A model generated the notes under the pieces. The model searched no databases and was not told the origin of the DNA. It saw only the letters and a list, made by a program, of their open reading frames with translations. Made by a program: the position numbers and the translations under genes. Shown here piece by piece: positions 6,028 to 12,634 of a stretch of 21,962 nucleotides of DNA (position 1 is the first letter of the stretch; each line of letters starts with the position of its first letter). The DNA comes from an uncultured Ruminococcus sp. (GTDB taxonomy: Bacteria > Bacillota > Clostridia > Oscillospirales > Ruminococcaceae), in the NCBI GenBank assembly GCA_937926145.1, contig CALANW010000092.1, forward strand, positions 1-21,962. The letters run 5' to 3'.

Positions 6028-6315
6028 TCATGATCTTAACGGGCGAAATACGCCGCATTCGGGTTCTGCTGTCTGCTCGGTATGCTCGTTAAGGTAATCA
6101 ATGAGCCTATCAAGGTTGAGCAGGACTTTGCCGTTCTTGTTATTGCCGCCGAGCCTTATTCCTACAATTTCCCCGTTTATGTAAGCGTTTCGCAGAAAGC
6201 GTTCCGATAAGCCCGTAATCTTCGCCGCTTCCTTAATAGAAACCATTCGGGGAACGTGGCGGCTCATTTCGATATCATTGTTGCAGTTGACTGCAAAAGC
6301 GGCATTGCTGCTCAT
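6028..6315 (-). CDS. excisionase-like helix-turn-helix protein, 95 aa
   Basis: Residues 23-80 (MVSIKEAAKITGLSERFLRN, then YINGEIVGIRLGGNNKNGKV and LDRLIDYL) match the winged MerR/Xis-type helix-turn-helix often called HTH_17. Proteins of this kind act as excisionases or recombination directionality factors in tRNA-targeting elements. The ATG overlaps the stop of the upstream gene by 4 nt. Its position away from the integrase, in the leftward Rep operon, would couple excision to replication. Assignment as Xis is inferred; it could be a plain regulator. Confidence 0.72.
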   Translation of the reverse strand: MSSNAAFAVNCNNDIEMSRHVPRMVSIKEAAKITGLSERFLRNAYINGEIVGIRLGGNNKNGKVLLNLDRLIDYLNEHTEQTAEPECGVFRPLRS

Positions 6316-6512
6316 ACTGCCACACCTGCTTTCTGTTCTTTCTTTACCTGCTCGATCGCATCGAAATAGCGGTTCTTCTCTTCCAGCGGAAGTTCATAAC
6401 GCAGCTTTCTTATAAGCGTTGGTTCTGAAACGCCCATAGCAGCCGCTATCTCATACAGATATACACGTTCACGCTGCGCCCGTTCTCTGATATCATTGTT
6501 TGCCTTTGCCAT
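6312..6512 (-). CDS. 66-aa Cro-like helix-turn-helix protein
   Basis: ATG 6512 (MAKANNDIRERAQRERVYLY) is chosen because AGGAGG lies 9 nt before it. The middle (LYEIAAAMGVSEPTLIRKLR) is a helix-turn-helix, followed by a helical tail (EEKNRYFDAIEQVKKEQ). It is the first gene of the leftward operon, divergent from the XRE gene, a Cro/C1-like layout. It probably competes for, or responds to, the shared control region 6530-6700. Confidence 0.75.
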   Translation of the reverse strand: MAKANNDIRERAQRERVYLYEIAAAMGVSEPTLIRKLRYELPLEEKNRYFDAIEQVKKEQKAGVAV

Positions 6513-6529
6513 AAATAACAACCTCCTAA

Positions 6530-6700
6530 AATTTTTTATAAACTCTTGCAATCATCATCATATTGTGATATTATAGCTATGATGATTATTTTTGTTGCGG
6601 TTACAATTCTATCACAACAGAAATGAAATGTCAATATTTGTTTTTATATTTTTATAAAAACAACAAATGTAGCTATTTCATAAAATAATGATGAGGAGTT
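6530..6700. promoter_or_regulatory. divergent control region with two palindromes
   Basis: AATCATCAT (6550-6558) is mirrored by ATGATGATT (6579-6587). TTGTTTTTATA (6638-6648) is mirrored by TATAAAAACAA (6653-6663). A minus-strand TATAAT lies inside the first palindrome. These are likely operators for the XRE regulator and/or the 66-aa protein; which binds which is unknown. Confidence 0.6.
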
Positions 6701-6709
6701 ATACAACAA

Positions 6710-7408
6710 ATGAAAAAACTTACTACACGTCAAATATTTGCTCAAATGCTAAAGAGGTTAAGAAAAGACAAAGGAATATCACGAAAAAAGCTTGCCGAAG
6801 ATATAGGTGTTTCTGTTGCATCAATCGGCTATTATGAAAATGAAGATAGAGCGCCCGATATTGAAGTACTTGTAAAATTGGCAGATTATTTCAATGTTTC
6901 TTGCGATGAACTTTTAAAAGGCGTAAAATCTCCGAACGAGAATATTTTTAAGGATTTATGGATTTCTGATAGTGCGCTAAAAAATTTACATAAATTAAAA
7001 GAAATGGAACCAATCAACCCAGATACACACACAAGCCGTCTATTTGAGCTTTTTGATGATTTGATATCCGAACCAGAATTTAGATTAATAATGAAATATT
7101 TATACCGATATGCAATAGGATATGACGGAGGAATTGAATTACATGAAGATTTAAATAAAGCAAGTGATGAGGCTCTCGCTTTATTTGATGAATTTTTAGG
7201 CTGCAATGAAAGAATACGTTATCCGTATTTATATTGGTATAATATGTATGCGGTAATGGAGCTTTTAAACAATTTTGCCAAGAGTTATGCTTATACAAAT
7301 TTGCGTGAATATGAATACTACATGGCTGATAAAATAGATCAAATATGCAATTCTAAAACGGTAAAGGAGAACCCCGACAATGGCAACGATAACAAAAAGG
7401 ACGAATAA
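6710..7408 (+). CDS. XRE-family transcriptional regulator
   Basis: Residues 8-70 form a Cro/C1 helix-turn-helix domain (KDKGISRKKLAEDIGVSVAS, then YYENEDRAPDIEVLVKLADY and FNVSCDELLKG). The 160-residue C-terminal part is helical and Tyr-rich, with no RecA-type peptidase motif, so induction by self-cleavage is not indicated. Ribosome site GAGGAG precedes ATG 6710. The gene overlaps the integrase start by 29 nt and shares its direction, so repressor and integrase are likely cotranscribed. AT content is higher than in the rest of the element. Confidence 0.85.
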   Translation: MKKLTTRQIFAQMLKRLRKDKGISRKKLAEDIGVSVASIGYYENEDRAPDIEVLVKLADYFNVSCDELLKGVKSPNENIFKDLWISDSALKNLHKLKEMEPINPDTHTSRLFELFDDLISEPEFRLIMKYLYRYAIGYDGGIELHEDLNKASDEALALFDEFLGCNERIRYPYLYWYNMYAVMELLNNFAKSYAYTNLREYEYYMADKIDQICNSKTVKENPDNGNDNKKDE

Positions 7409-8864
7409 AGACGGCTCTATATCGTACAGAATAAGGGTTTCGGCAGGATATAAGGCAGACGGCACACAGCAGAAAGCGTTTCAGACCACTTGGAAACCCG
7501 ACCCGAGCAGGTCAGAACGTGCGAATGCAAAGGCTCTGAATGAATTTGCCGTAAAGTTTGAAACCGACTGCAAAGCGGGTCTGATCTCGACCGAACGCCG
7601 CAAATTCGGCGAATACGGGCGTTATATCGTTCAGCTCAAATATAAGCACGGTGACTTGAAAAATTCAACATACGTCCGCAATATGAGCATTTTTCCGCAA
7701 TTATCGGAGCTTGACGGCGTTTCACTTGACAAAATCACGCCGCAAATGCTCACAAAGCTATATGACAAGCTGCTGACCTCTCCAACAGTCGCAAGTCAGC
7801 GTTATGCACTCAAAAGAAAAATTGACCTGCTCAAACTCGGAAAATGCAGCGGTACGGTTCAATTCTGCGATAAATACGGCATTGCTCAAACTACATACAG
7901 AGCGATCACCAAAGGGGATAATATCACACCTGCAACGGCTGAAAAGCTGTCAAAGGCGCTTGAAATGCCCATATCTTCACTTTTCACAGCAGAGAACAAC
8001 GGCAGAACGCTTTCCGCAAGAACGATCATAAGAACCCATGCGCTTGTATCTATGATATTGAGTGAAGCTGTAAAGGACGGGATAATTACTGCGAACCCTG
8101 CGGAACGTGCAAGGCTTCCGAAAGCAGAAAAACACGAAGCAGAATTTCTCGAACCCGAAGAACTTGCGGAAGTCCTCGCAGCCGCCGACCAAGAGCCGCC
8201 GAATATACGGCTTTTTATTTACCTGCTCACAGCAAGCGGCGGCAGACGTGGGGAAGTTGTCGGCTTGCGCTGGCGTGACGTAAATTTTGAATTTGGGCTT
8301 ATACATTTTGAACAGACGGTAATGTACAGAAAGAACCTCGGTATTTACACCGATACGCCCAAGAATGAAAAATCGAACCGTTTTTTACACTTGCCGCCCG
8401 AAATGATAAAAATGCTTTCCGATTATAAGCAGAAATGGGAGCAGTTCAAAGCGCAATGCGGTACGGCATACCCAAGCAGAATAAAGCTTCCGAACGGCAG
8501 CGGTCAGATGCAGGACGTTGAAACCGACTTTGTATTTACTCAAAATAAGCGGCTTGGTTTCCCAATCAGCCCTGATACTGCTAATAGCTGGCTATATAAG
8601 CTTTCGGCAAAATACGGCTTGAAGCCGCTGCACCCTCACATGTTCAGACATTCCGCGGCATCTGTGCTTATATATAACGGCTCGGACGTTGTCAGCGTTG
8701 CAGGCTACCTCGGTCACGCCAACCCGACAACAACGCAGAACATATACAGTCATATTTTGCAGGAAGCGCAAAGCCGAAACGCAGAGATCATCGGTTCGGT
8801 TATGTTCGCAAAGAAAAAGCCGCTTTCCGATGATGAAAACGGAAGCGGCGAAAAGGCTGTTTAA
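7380..8864 (+). CDS. int: tyrosine recombinase (integrase) with an XRE-like insert
   Basis: The 494-residue product has an AP2-like arm-binding N-terminus (ITKRTNKDGSISYRIRVSAG), a core-binding domain and a C-terminal catalytic domain. Catalytic residues appear as Arg289 (ASGGRRGEV), a Lys near 328-331 (TPKNEKSNR), His420/Arg423 (HPHMFRHS), His446 (LGHANPT) and Tyr456 (IYSH). Between about 145 and 205 the core-binding domain holds an extra segment (CDKYGIAQTTYRAITKGDNI, then TPATAEKLSKALEMPISSLF) that reads like a Cro-type helix-turn-helix. Ribosome site AAAGGAG lies inside the XRE gene. The gene ends about 100 bp from the tRNA whose 3' end it uses as target. Confidence 0.93.
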   Translation: MATITKRTNKDGSISYRIRVSAGYKADGTQQKAFQTTWKPDPSRSERANAKALNEFAVKFETDCKAGLISTERRKFGEYGRYIVQLKYKHGDLKNSTYVRNMSIFPQLSELDGVSLDKITPQMLTKLYDKLLTSPTVASQRYALKRKIDLLKLGKCSGTVQFCDKYGIAQTTYRAITKGDNITPATAEKLSKALEMPISSLFTAENNGRTLSARTIIRTHALVSMILSEAVKDGIITANPAERARLPKAEKHEAEFLEPEELAEVLAAADQEPPNIRLFIYLLTASGGRRGEVVGLRWRDVNFEFGLIHFEQTVMYRKNLGIYTDTPKNEKSNRFLHLPPEMIKMLSDYKQKWEQFKAQCGTAYPSRIKLPNGSGQMQDVETDFVFTQNKRLGFPISPDTANSWLYKLSAKYGLKPLHPHMFRHSAASVLIYNGSDVVSVAGYLGHANPTTTQNIYSHILQEAQSRNAEIIGSVMFAKKKPLSDDENGSGEKAV

Positions 8865-8870
8865 AGGCTG

Positions 8871-8907
8871 TTTTAAAAGAAATATTGTCAATGTATTGTC
8901 AATTTCA
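8871..8907. repeat. right arm-type repeat, 37 bp identical to 1690-1726
   Basis: It contains the tandem TATTGTCAATG-TATTGTCAATT and lies 54 bp from the attR core; the left copy lies 115 bp from attL. Such paired arm sites are expected for this integrase class. Confidence 0.75.
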
Positions 8908-8920
8908 CTTTTGAGGGCAA

Positions 8921-8954
8921 ATAAAAACGCCGTCCGAGAACCCTCAAACGGCGT
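8921..8954 (-). terminator. element-borne terminator placed behind tRNA-Thr
   Basis: On the minus strand ACGCCGT (8954-8948) pairs with ACGGCGT (8933-8927) and is followed by TTTTATTT. The stem base is 7 nt from the CCA end of the tRNA, replacing the displaced native terminator at 1491-1527. Confidence 0.8.
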
Positions 8955-8961
8955 AGATGCG

Positions 8962-9008
8962 TGGAGCTGGAAACGTGACTTGAACACGCGACCTGCGCAT
9001 TACGAATG
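8962..9008. repeat. attR: 47-bp repeat within tRNA-Thr
   Basis: Identical to 1528-1574. The integrase crossover must fall somewhere in these 47 bp; the anticodon stem-loop is the usual place. Confidence 0.93.
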
Positions 9009-9037
9009 CGCTGCTCTACCAACTGAGCTATTCCAGC
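8962..9037 (-). tRNA. tRNA-Thr, anticodon CGT, CCA encoded
   Basis: The 76-nt minus-strand sequence folds as a standard cloverleaf. The acceptor GCTGGAA pairs with TTCCAGC, the D-arm is TAGCTCAGTTGGTAGAGCA, the anticodon stem-loop is GCGCATTCGTAATGCGC, and the T-loop has TTCAAGT. The anticodon CGT reads ACG (Thr). Discriminator T is followed by CCA. The element inserted at its 3' end and rebuilt it, since the 47 bp of attR complete the gene. Confidence 0.95.
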
Positions 9038-9048
9038 ATTACTATAAT

Positions 9049-9077
9049 ATTATACTATAAAATAAGCTTGCTGTCAA
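9049..9077 (-). promoter_or_regulatory. consensus promoter of tRNA-Thr
   Basis: On the minus strand TTGACA is followed by 17 bp and TATAAT, a perfect consensus match, about 12 bp before the first tRNA base. Confidence 0.85.
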
Positions 9078-9213
9078 GCCTTTGCGCGAAAAATTTATCA
9101 AATTTACCGCAGAAATTTTTTCGGCAGCAGCTTTTTCTATAGAGAAACTGACTTTTGTTTTTGCAGAAATGTAAACTTTAATCGAACTTTCTCCCCTTGC
9201 GGCTTTGGTTCTA

Positions 9214-9242
9214 TTTACACAAGGACAGTTTTACGGTATAAT
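9214..9242 (+). promoter_or_regulatory. likely promoter of the histidine phosphatase gene
   Basis: TTTACA (9214-9219), 17 bp, TATAAT (9237-9242). Transcription from here would give a leader of about 280 nt with two long hairpins. Confidence 0.65.
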
Positions 9243-9259
9243 TATTAGTGATTTTTATA

Positions 9260-9497
9260 CTAAACACCATTTAAAATTTGGAAAAAATCAAGCCGTCAAT
9301 CCCGCAGCTGTTTTTAACAGGTTTATATTGGATTTCGGCGTAGATTTTTTCCTGTATTTTATTGGTGTTTAGGAAAAAGCTGATTAAAGCGAAGCGTTCG
9401 TTTTGCCATTTTGAGAAATGTACGAGTTTACGTCTTTAATGTCAATTTGACATAAACATTTTGAAAAATGGCAAAAACGTATTAATCAGCGTTTCCT
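9260..9497. repeat. two abutting long inverted repeats in the leader of the phosphatase gene
   Basis: First repeat: 30-nt arms at 9260-9289 and 9343-9372 (CTAAACACCA...GGAAAAAATC against GATTTTTTCC...TGGTGTTTAG). Second: arms 9371-9387 and 9482-9497 (GCTGATTAA/TTAATCAGC), continued by 9399-9421 and 9456-9479 (GTTTTGCCATTTT against AAATGGCAAAAAC), with an inner ATGTCAATTTGACAT. They may be miniature elements or a structured leader. Confidence 0.7.
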
Positions 9498-9527
9498 TAG
9501 TATTACTCTCGGAAAGGAAAATTTAAT

Positions 9528-10070
9528 ATGAAGATTTATGCGGCAAGGCACGGTCAGACCGAATGGAATTTAAACGACAGGATATGCGGCAGGACGGACG
9601 TTGAGCTTACCGAAACGGGCAGAGAGCAGGCGGCTTTGCTTGCGGAAAAAGCGTATGAAAAGGGTGACATCGACCTTATCGTCTGCTCGCCGATGAAGCG
9701 CGCTCGGGCTACTGCAAAGGCTGTTGCGGACAAGATCGGCTGTGAGATCACGATAGATGAGCGCCTTATTGAATGGGATTACGGAGATTTTGAGGGCAAA
9801 GACCGAACGACCGAGGGTTTTGCACAGAACAAGATCGAATTCGGCGTAAAGATGCACGGCGGCGGCGAGTCGGTTTTGCAGCTTGCGCACAGGGTTTACA
9901 GTGTTATCGATGATGTTATTGCGAAATATCCCGACAAAAACGTACTTCTCGTTTGTCACGGCGGCGTTTGCAGGATAATCGAAACCTATTTCAACGATCT
10001 TTCGACTTATGATTACTCGCATTTCTTTATGGGCAACTGCGAACTGAGGGAATATTTCGTCAAAAAATAA
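9528..10070 (+). CDS. histidine phosphatase family protein (phosphoglycerate-mutase-like)
   Basis: The 180-residue cytosolic protein has the catalytic RHG at residues 7-9 (AARHGQTEWN), Arg58 in SPMKRA, an acid around Glu82 (ERLIEWDYGDFEG) and the second histidine at 144 (VCHGGV). These mark the histidine phosphatase superfamily, which uses a phosphohistidine to hydrolyse or move phosphate. The length fits broad phosphatases such as the CobC/GpmB/PhoE type; the substrate is not predictable, and no cobalamin genes are near. Ribosome site GGAAAGGAAAA precedes ATG 9528. It has its own promoter and an unusual hairpin-rich leader. Confidence 0.88.
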   Translation: MKIYAARHGQTEWNLNDRICGRTDVELTETGREQAALLAEKAYEKGDIDLIVCSPMKRARATAKAVADKIGCEITIDERLIEWDYGDFEGKDRTTEGFAQNKIEFGVKMHGGGESVLQLAHRVYSVIDDVIAKYPDKNVLLVCHGGVCRIIETYFNDLSTYDYSHFFMGNCELREYFVKK

Positions 10071-10099
10071 GAAAATTCGGGATTTTTGTATTTTCGCCC

Positions 10100-10128
10100 T
10101 TGAAAAAATATGCGTTTTATGGTATAAT
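10100..10128 (+). promoter_or_regulatory. promoter of the AGCS symporter gene
   Basis: TTGAAA (10100-10105), 17 bp, TATAAT (10123-10128), 36 bp before the start codon. Confidence 0.8.
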
Positions 10129-10164
10129 TAAAGCTAATTATTTTGCTTGAAATGAGGTAGATCA

Positions 10165-12000
10165 ATGCAGTCATTTATTGATACCGTTGCAAAGATCAAC
10201 GGTGCGGTCAATGGTGTAGTCTGGGGAATACCAATGCTCGTACTTATTATCGGAACGGGCATTTATATGTCGGTAAAGACGGGATTTTTCCAGATAACAA
10301 GGATAAAAACTTGGGCGAATGAAACTTTTCTCGCCATTTTTAAGAAAAAATCGGTCACAAAGACCGACGAAAAGAAAGCAATCACGCAGTTTCAGGCGCT
10401 TTCGACTGCTCTTGCCGCGACTATCGGCACAGGTAACATTGCAGGCGTTGCGACGGCTGTTTGCATAGGCGGACCGGGTGCGGTTTTTTGGATGTGGATA
10501 TCCGCTTTGTTCGGAATGATGACGAGCTTCTCTGAAAACGTTCTCGGCATCTACTTCCGCAAGAAAAACGAACACGGCGAATGGTCGGGCGGTGCGATGT
10601 ACTATCTTGAAGAGGGCCTGAAAGAGAAAAAGGGACTTCGTCACATTGCAAAGCCGCTGTCGGTGCTTTTTGCTATATTCTGCGTTCTGGCTTCGTTCGG
10701 CATAGGAAATATGGCGCAGTCGAACTCGATATCGAGCGCGATGCAGTCCAACTTCAACATTCCTACGGTCGTAACGGGCGTTGTGCTTGCTGTTATTGCG
10801 GCTCTCGTTGTACTCGGCGGCATCAAGAGAATTGCAAAGGTAACGGAAAAGCTTGTGCCTTTTATGGCTATATTCTACATAGTCGGCTGTCTTATCATTT
10901 TTGTAATGAACTTCCGCCACATTCCTTATGTTTTCTCGTCCATTTTCAAGAGCGCATTCAGCTTTTCCGCTGTTGCGGGCGGCGTTGGCGGCTACATTAT
11001 AAAGCGCGCTGTCACAATGGGCTTCAAGAGAGGCGTTTTCTCGAACGAGGCAGGGCTTGGCTCGTCGGTAATGGTAAACTGCGCTTCGGACGTAAAAGAG
11101 CCCGTTATTCAGGGTATGTGGGGAATTTTCGAGGTATTCTTTGACACGATAATCGTTTGCACACTCACTGCATTTGTTATTCTATCCAGCCCTGCGAACT
11201 CGGTATCGTTTGAAGAAGCACTCAGCAATGTTTCAACACAGCCGCAGTATTTCACGATAAATTACACTGACGGCGAAACGAACCTCATCGACTCGGACAT
11301 CAATCCGAAGTACATTGTTGCATCGGACGATGCGGCAGAGGGCACTTACACCGAATATTCCGCAAAGACCGTTTACGGTCAGGAATTCTCCGTAAAAATT
11401 CTTAACAGCGACAATGTGAGCGGCGAAAATGATTTCACTTTTGCGAACGTTATGGAGCTTAAGGGAATTCAGGCGAAAGATGCGAACGGAAATCATCTTA
11501 CGAATGAAAACGGCGACCCGATAATTGATTCGGTTACGATAACCGAGGTCAACGGTGTTCCGCTCGTAACGTATGCGTTCAGTCAGCGTCTTGGCTCTGT
11601 TTCGGGCAAGATCCTTGCTATCGCGATACTTCTGTTTGCGTTTTCAACAACGCTCGGCTGGTCTTTCTACGGAACAAAGGCTCTCGAATATCTGCTTGGA
11701 ACGAAGGCGACTATCGTTTACAAGATAATCTTCGTTCTGTTTATAGTAGTCGGCTGCACGATGAAGCTTGGACTTGCGTGGGATATTTCCGACACATTCA
11801 ACGGACTTATGGCACTCCCGAACCTTATCGGCATACTCTCGCTTTCGGGCATTGTTGTTGCGATAACGAAGAATTACATTCACCGCCGCATAAAGAAAGA
11901 CGATGTGGATGCACTCCCGATGATATCTGCATATTCCGATATTCACGAAGAACAGCACGAAAAGCTTAAGGCGGAATACAGCAAGGAGAAGAATTCGTGA
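10165..12000 (+). CDS. alanine/sodium symporter, AGCS family, with a long extra loop
   Basis: The AGCS signature is clear: GTGNIAGVATAVCIGGPGAV (88-107), the motif FSNEAGLGSS (292-301) and the late helix FAFSTTLGWSFYG. The family imports alanine or glycine with sodium. About ten membrane segments are visible. Family members are usually 440-490 residues; this one has 611. Much of the difference is a hydrophilic stretch at about 342-470 (from SSPANSVSFEEALSN to VNGVPLVTYAF) between two membrane helices, probably outside the cell. Ribosome site GAGGTAG lies before ATG 10165, with a good promoter upstream. It is followed by a repeat block with a terminator. No partner gene is adjacent, so it is likely monocistronic. 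Confidence 0.9.
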   Translation: MQSFIDTVAKINGAVNGVVWGIPMLVLIIGTGIYMSVKTGFFQITRIKTWANETFLAIFKKKSVTKTDEKKAITQFQALSTALAATIGTGNIAGVATAVCIGGPGAVFWMWISALFGMMTSFSENVLGIYFRKKNEHGEWSGGAMYYLEEGLKEKKGLRHIAKPLSVLFAIFCVLASFGIGNMAQSNSISSAMQSNFNIPTVVTGVVLAVIAALVVLGGIKRIAKVTEKLVPFMAIFYIVGCLIIFVMNFRHIPYVFSSIFKSAFSFSAVAGGVGGYIIKRAVTMGFKRGVFSNEAGLGSSVMVNCASDVKEPVIQGMWGIFEVFFDTIIVCTLTAFVILSSPANSVSFEEALSNVSTQPQYFTINYTDGETNLIDSDINPKYIVASDDAAEGTYTEYSAKTVYGQEFSVKILNSDNVSGENDFTFANVMELKGIQAKDANGNHLTNENGDPIIDSVTITEVNGVPLVTYAFSQRLGSVSGKILAIAILLFAFSTTLGWSFYGTKALEYLLGTKATIVYKIIFVLFIVVGCTMKLGLAWDISDTFNGLMALPNLIGILSLSGIVVAITKNYIHRRIKKDDVDALPMISAYSDIHEEQHEKLKAEYSKEKNS

Positions 12001-12300
12001 TTCGTAATGCGTAATGCGTAATTGTTTTGCTCCGCAAAATTGCTGCAAAGCCCTAAAATATGTAGGGGCGGATTCTATATCCGCCCGTTAGAATACACAG
12101 ATTTGTTGCATAAAATGTGTATTAAACGTAGGGGACGGGTTGCCCGTCCCGAATCGCGTCAGCGATTTTCGGCACAATTATTCACAACGAAAATCCCCCT
12201 GTTTTCATCGGATAATAACCTTTGAAAACAGGGGATTCGTTTTTGTGAAACACTTTAAATTCAGGGTTTGCATCGGGCGGATAATGAATACGACCCTATT
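12001..12300. repeat. dispersed repeat R1, copy A, after the symporter gene
   Basis: Layout: GTAATGC tandem copies (about 12004-12020); a 28-bp palindromic box (12062-12089, GTAGGGGCGGATTC followed by TATATCCGCCCGTT); a second GTAGGGGACGGG hairpin; a terminator hairpin (12192-12245); and a decayed inverted copy of the box (about 12274-12300). Copy B at 20981-21337 has the same order. Both follow the 3' end of a plus-strand gene. No gene is seen in 12001-12634. Confidence 0.75.
12192..12245 (+). terminator. terminator inside repeat R1 copy A
   Basis: AATCCCCCTGTTTTC (12192-12206) pairs with GAAAACAGGGGATT (12224-12237) with one bulged C, followed by CGTTTTTG. Confidence 0.8.
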
Positions 12301-12605
12301 GTGGGCTCACGTTCATATCCCACCGCCGTTCAAACGATGTCGGCTTGAAACGCTCGTCGCTTTGCTCCTCACGTTTACTCGCCGAGGATAGTTTATTTTA
12401 GAAAAACAGAATGGCACAATTCACATTTTTTAGGTTTACGAAAATAATTTCTCATATTCGTTTTTCCTTTTTCGTGTGAATTGCGCCTTTTTTATTTGTT
12501 AGTTATTACGTTATTGCAACTGACGTTATGCTGTTAGTTTAGGGTATTTCGCTTCTGCGGAAGCGACCAAAGGGCTTCCGCCCTCTGGACACCTGACGAG
12601 CTGTG
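12301..12605. repeat. dispersed repeat R2, copy X, between convergent genes
   Basis: It shares order and much sequence with 18350-18613: CGAGGATAGTT, a hairpin pairing CAATTCAC with GTGAATTG, GCTATTGCAAC-like and CTGTTAGTTTAGGG words, a TCGCTTC/GAAGCGA hairpin, GGGCTTCCGCCC and TCTGGACACC. It lies between the symporter and the end of clpB. No frame here looks coding. Confidence 0.7.
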
Positions 12606-12634
12606 CTCAGCTCGACCAGCTGATTGGCTTCACA

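Larger units (their letters stand above)
1528..9008. mobile_element. 7.4-kb integrative (mobilizable?) element in tRNA-Thr(CGT)
   Basis: A 47-bp perfect direct repeat (1528-1574 and 8962-9008) equals the 3' part of the tRNA-Thr gene and bounds a block with a tyrosine integrase next to the intact tRNA. Inside are an XRE regulator, small helix-turn-helix proteins, an HUH-type Rep, a HIRAN protein, a ribbon-helix-helix regulator and microproteins. No relaxase of the MOB families, coupling protein or secretion genes are seen, and no phage structural genes. It is therefore best described as a small integrative element that may replicate by rolling circle when excised and borrow a helper for transfer. 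One of the two repeats belongs to the element, giving a circular form of about 7,434 bp. Confidence 0.9.

Noticed and set aside
10171..10920. 249-codon minus-strand frame
   Set aside because: It mirrors the AGCS gene and has a composition rich in Arg, His and Tyr typical of antisense frames.
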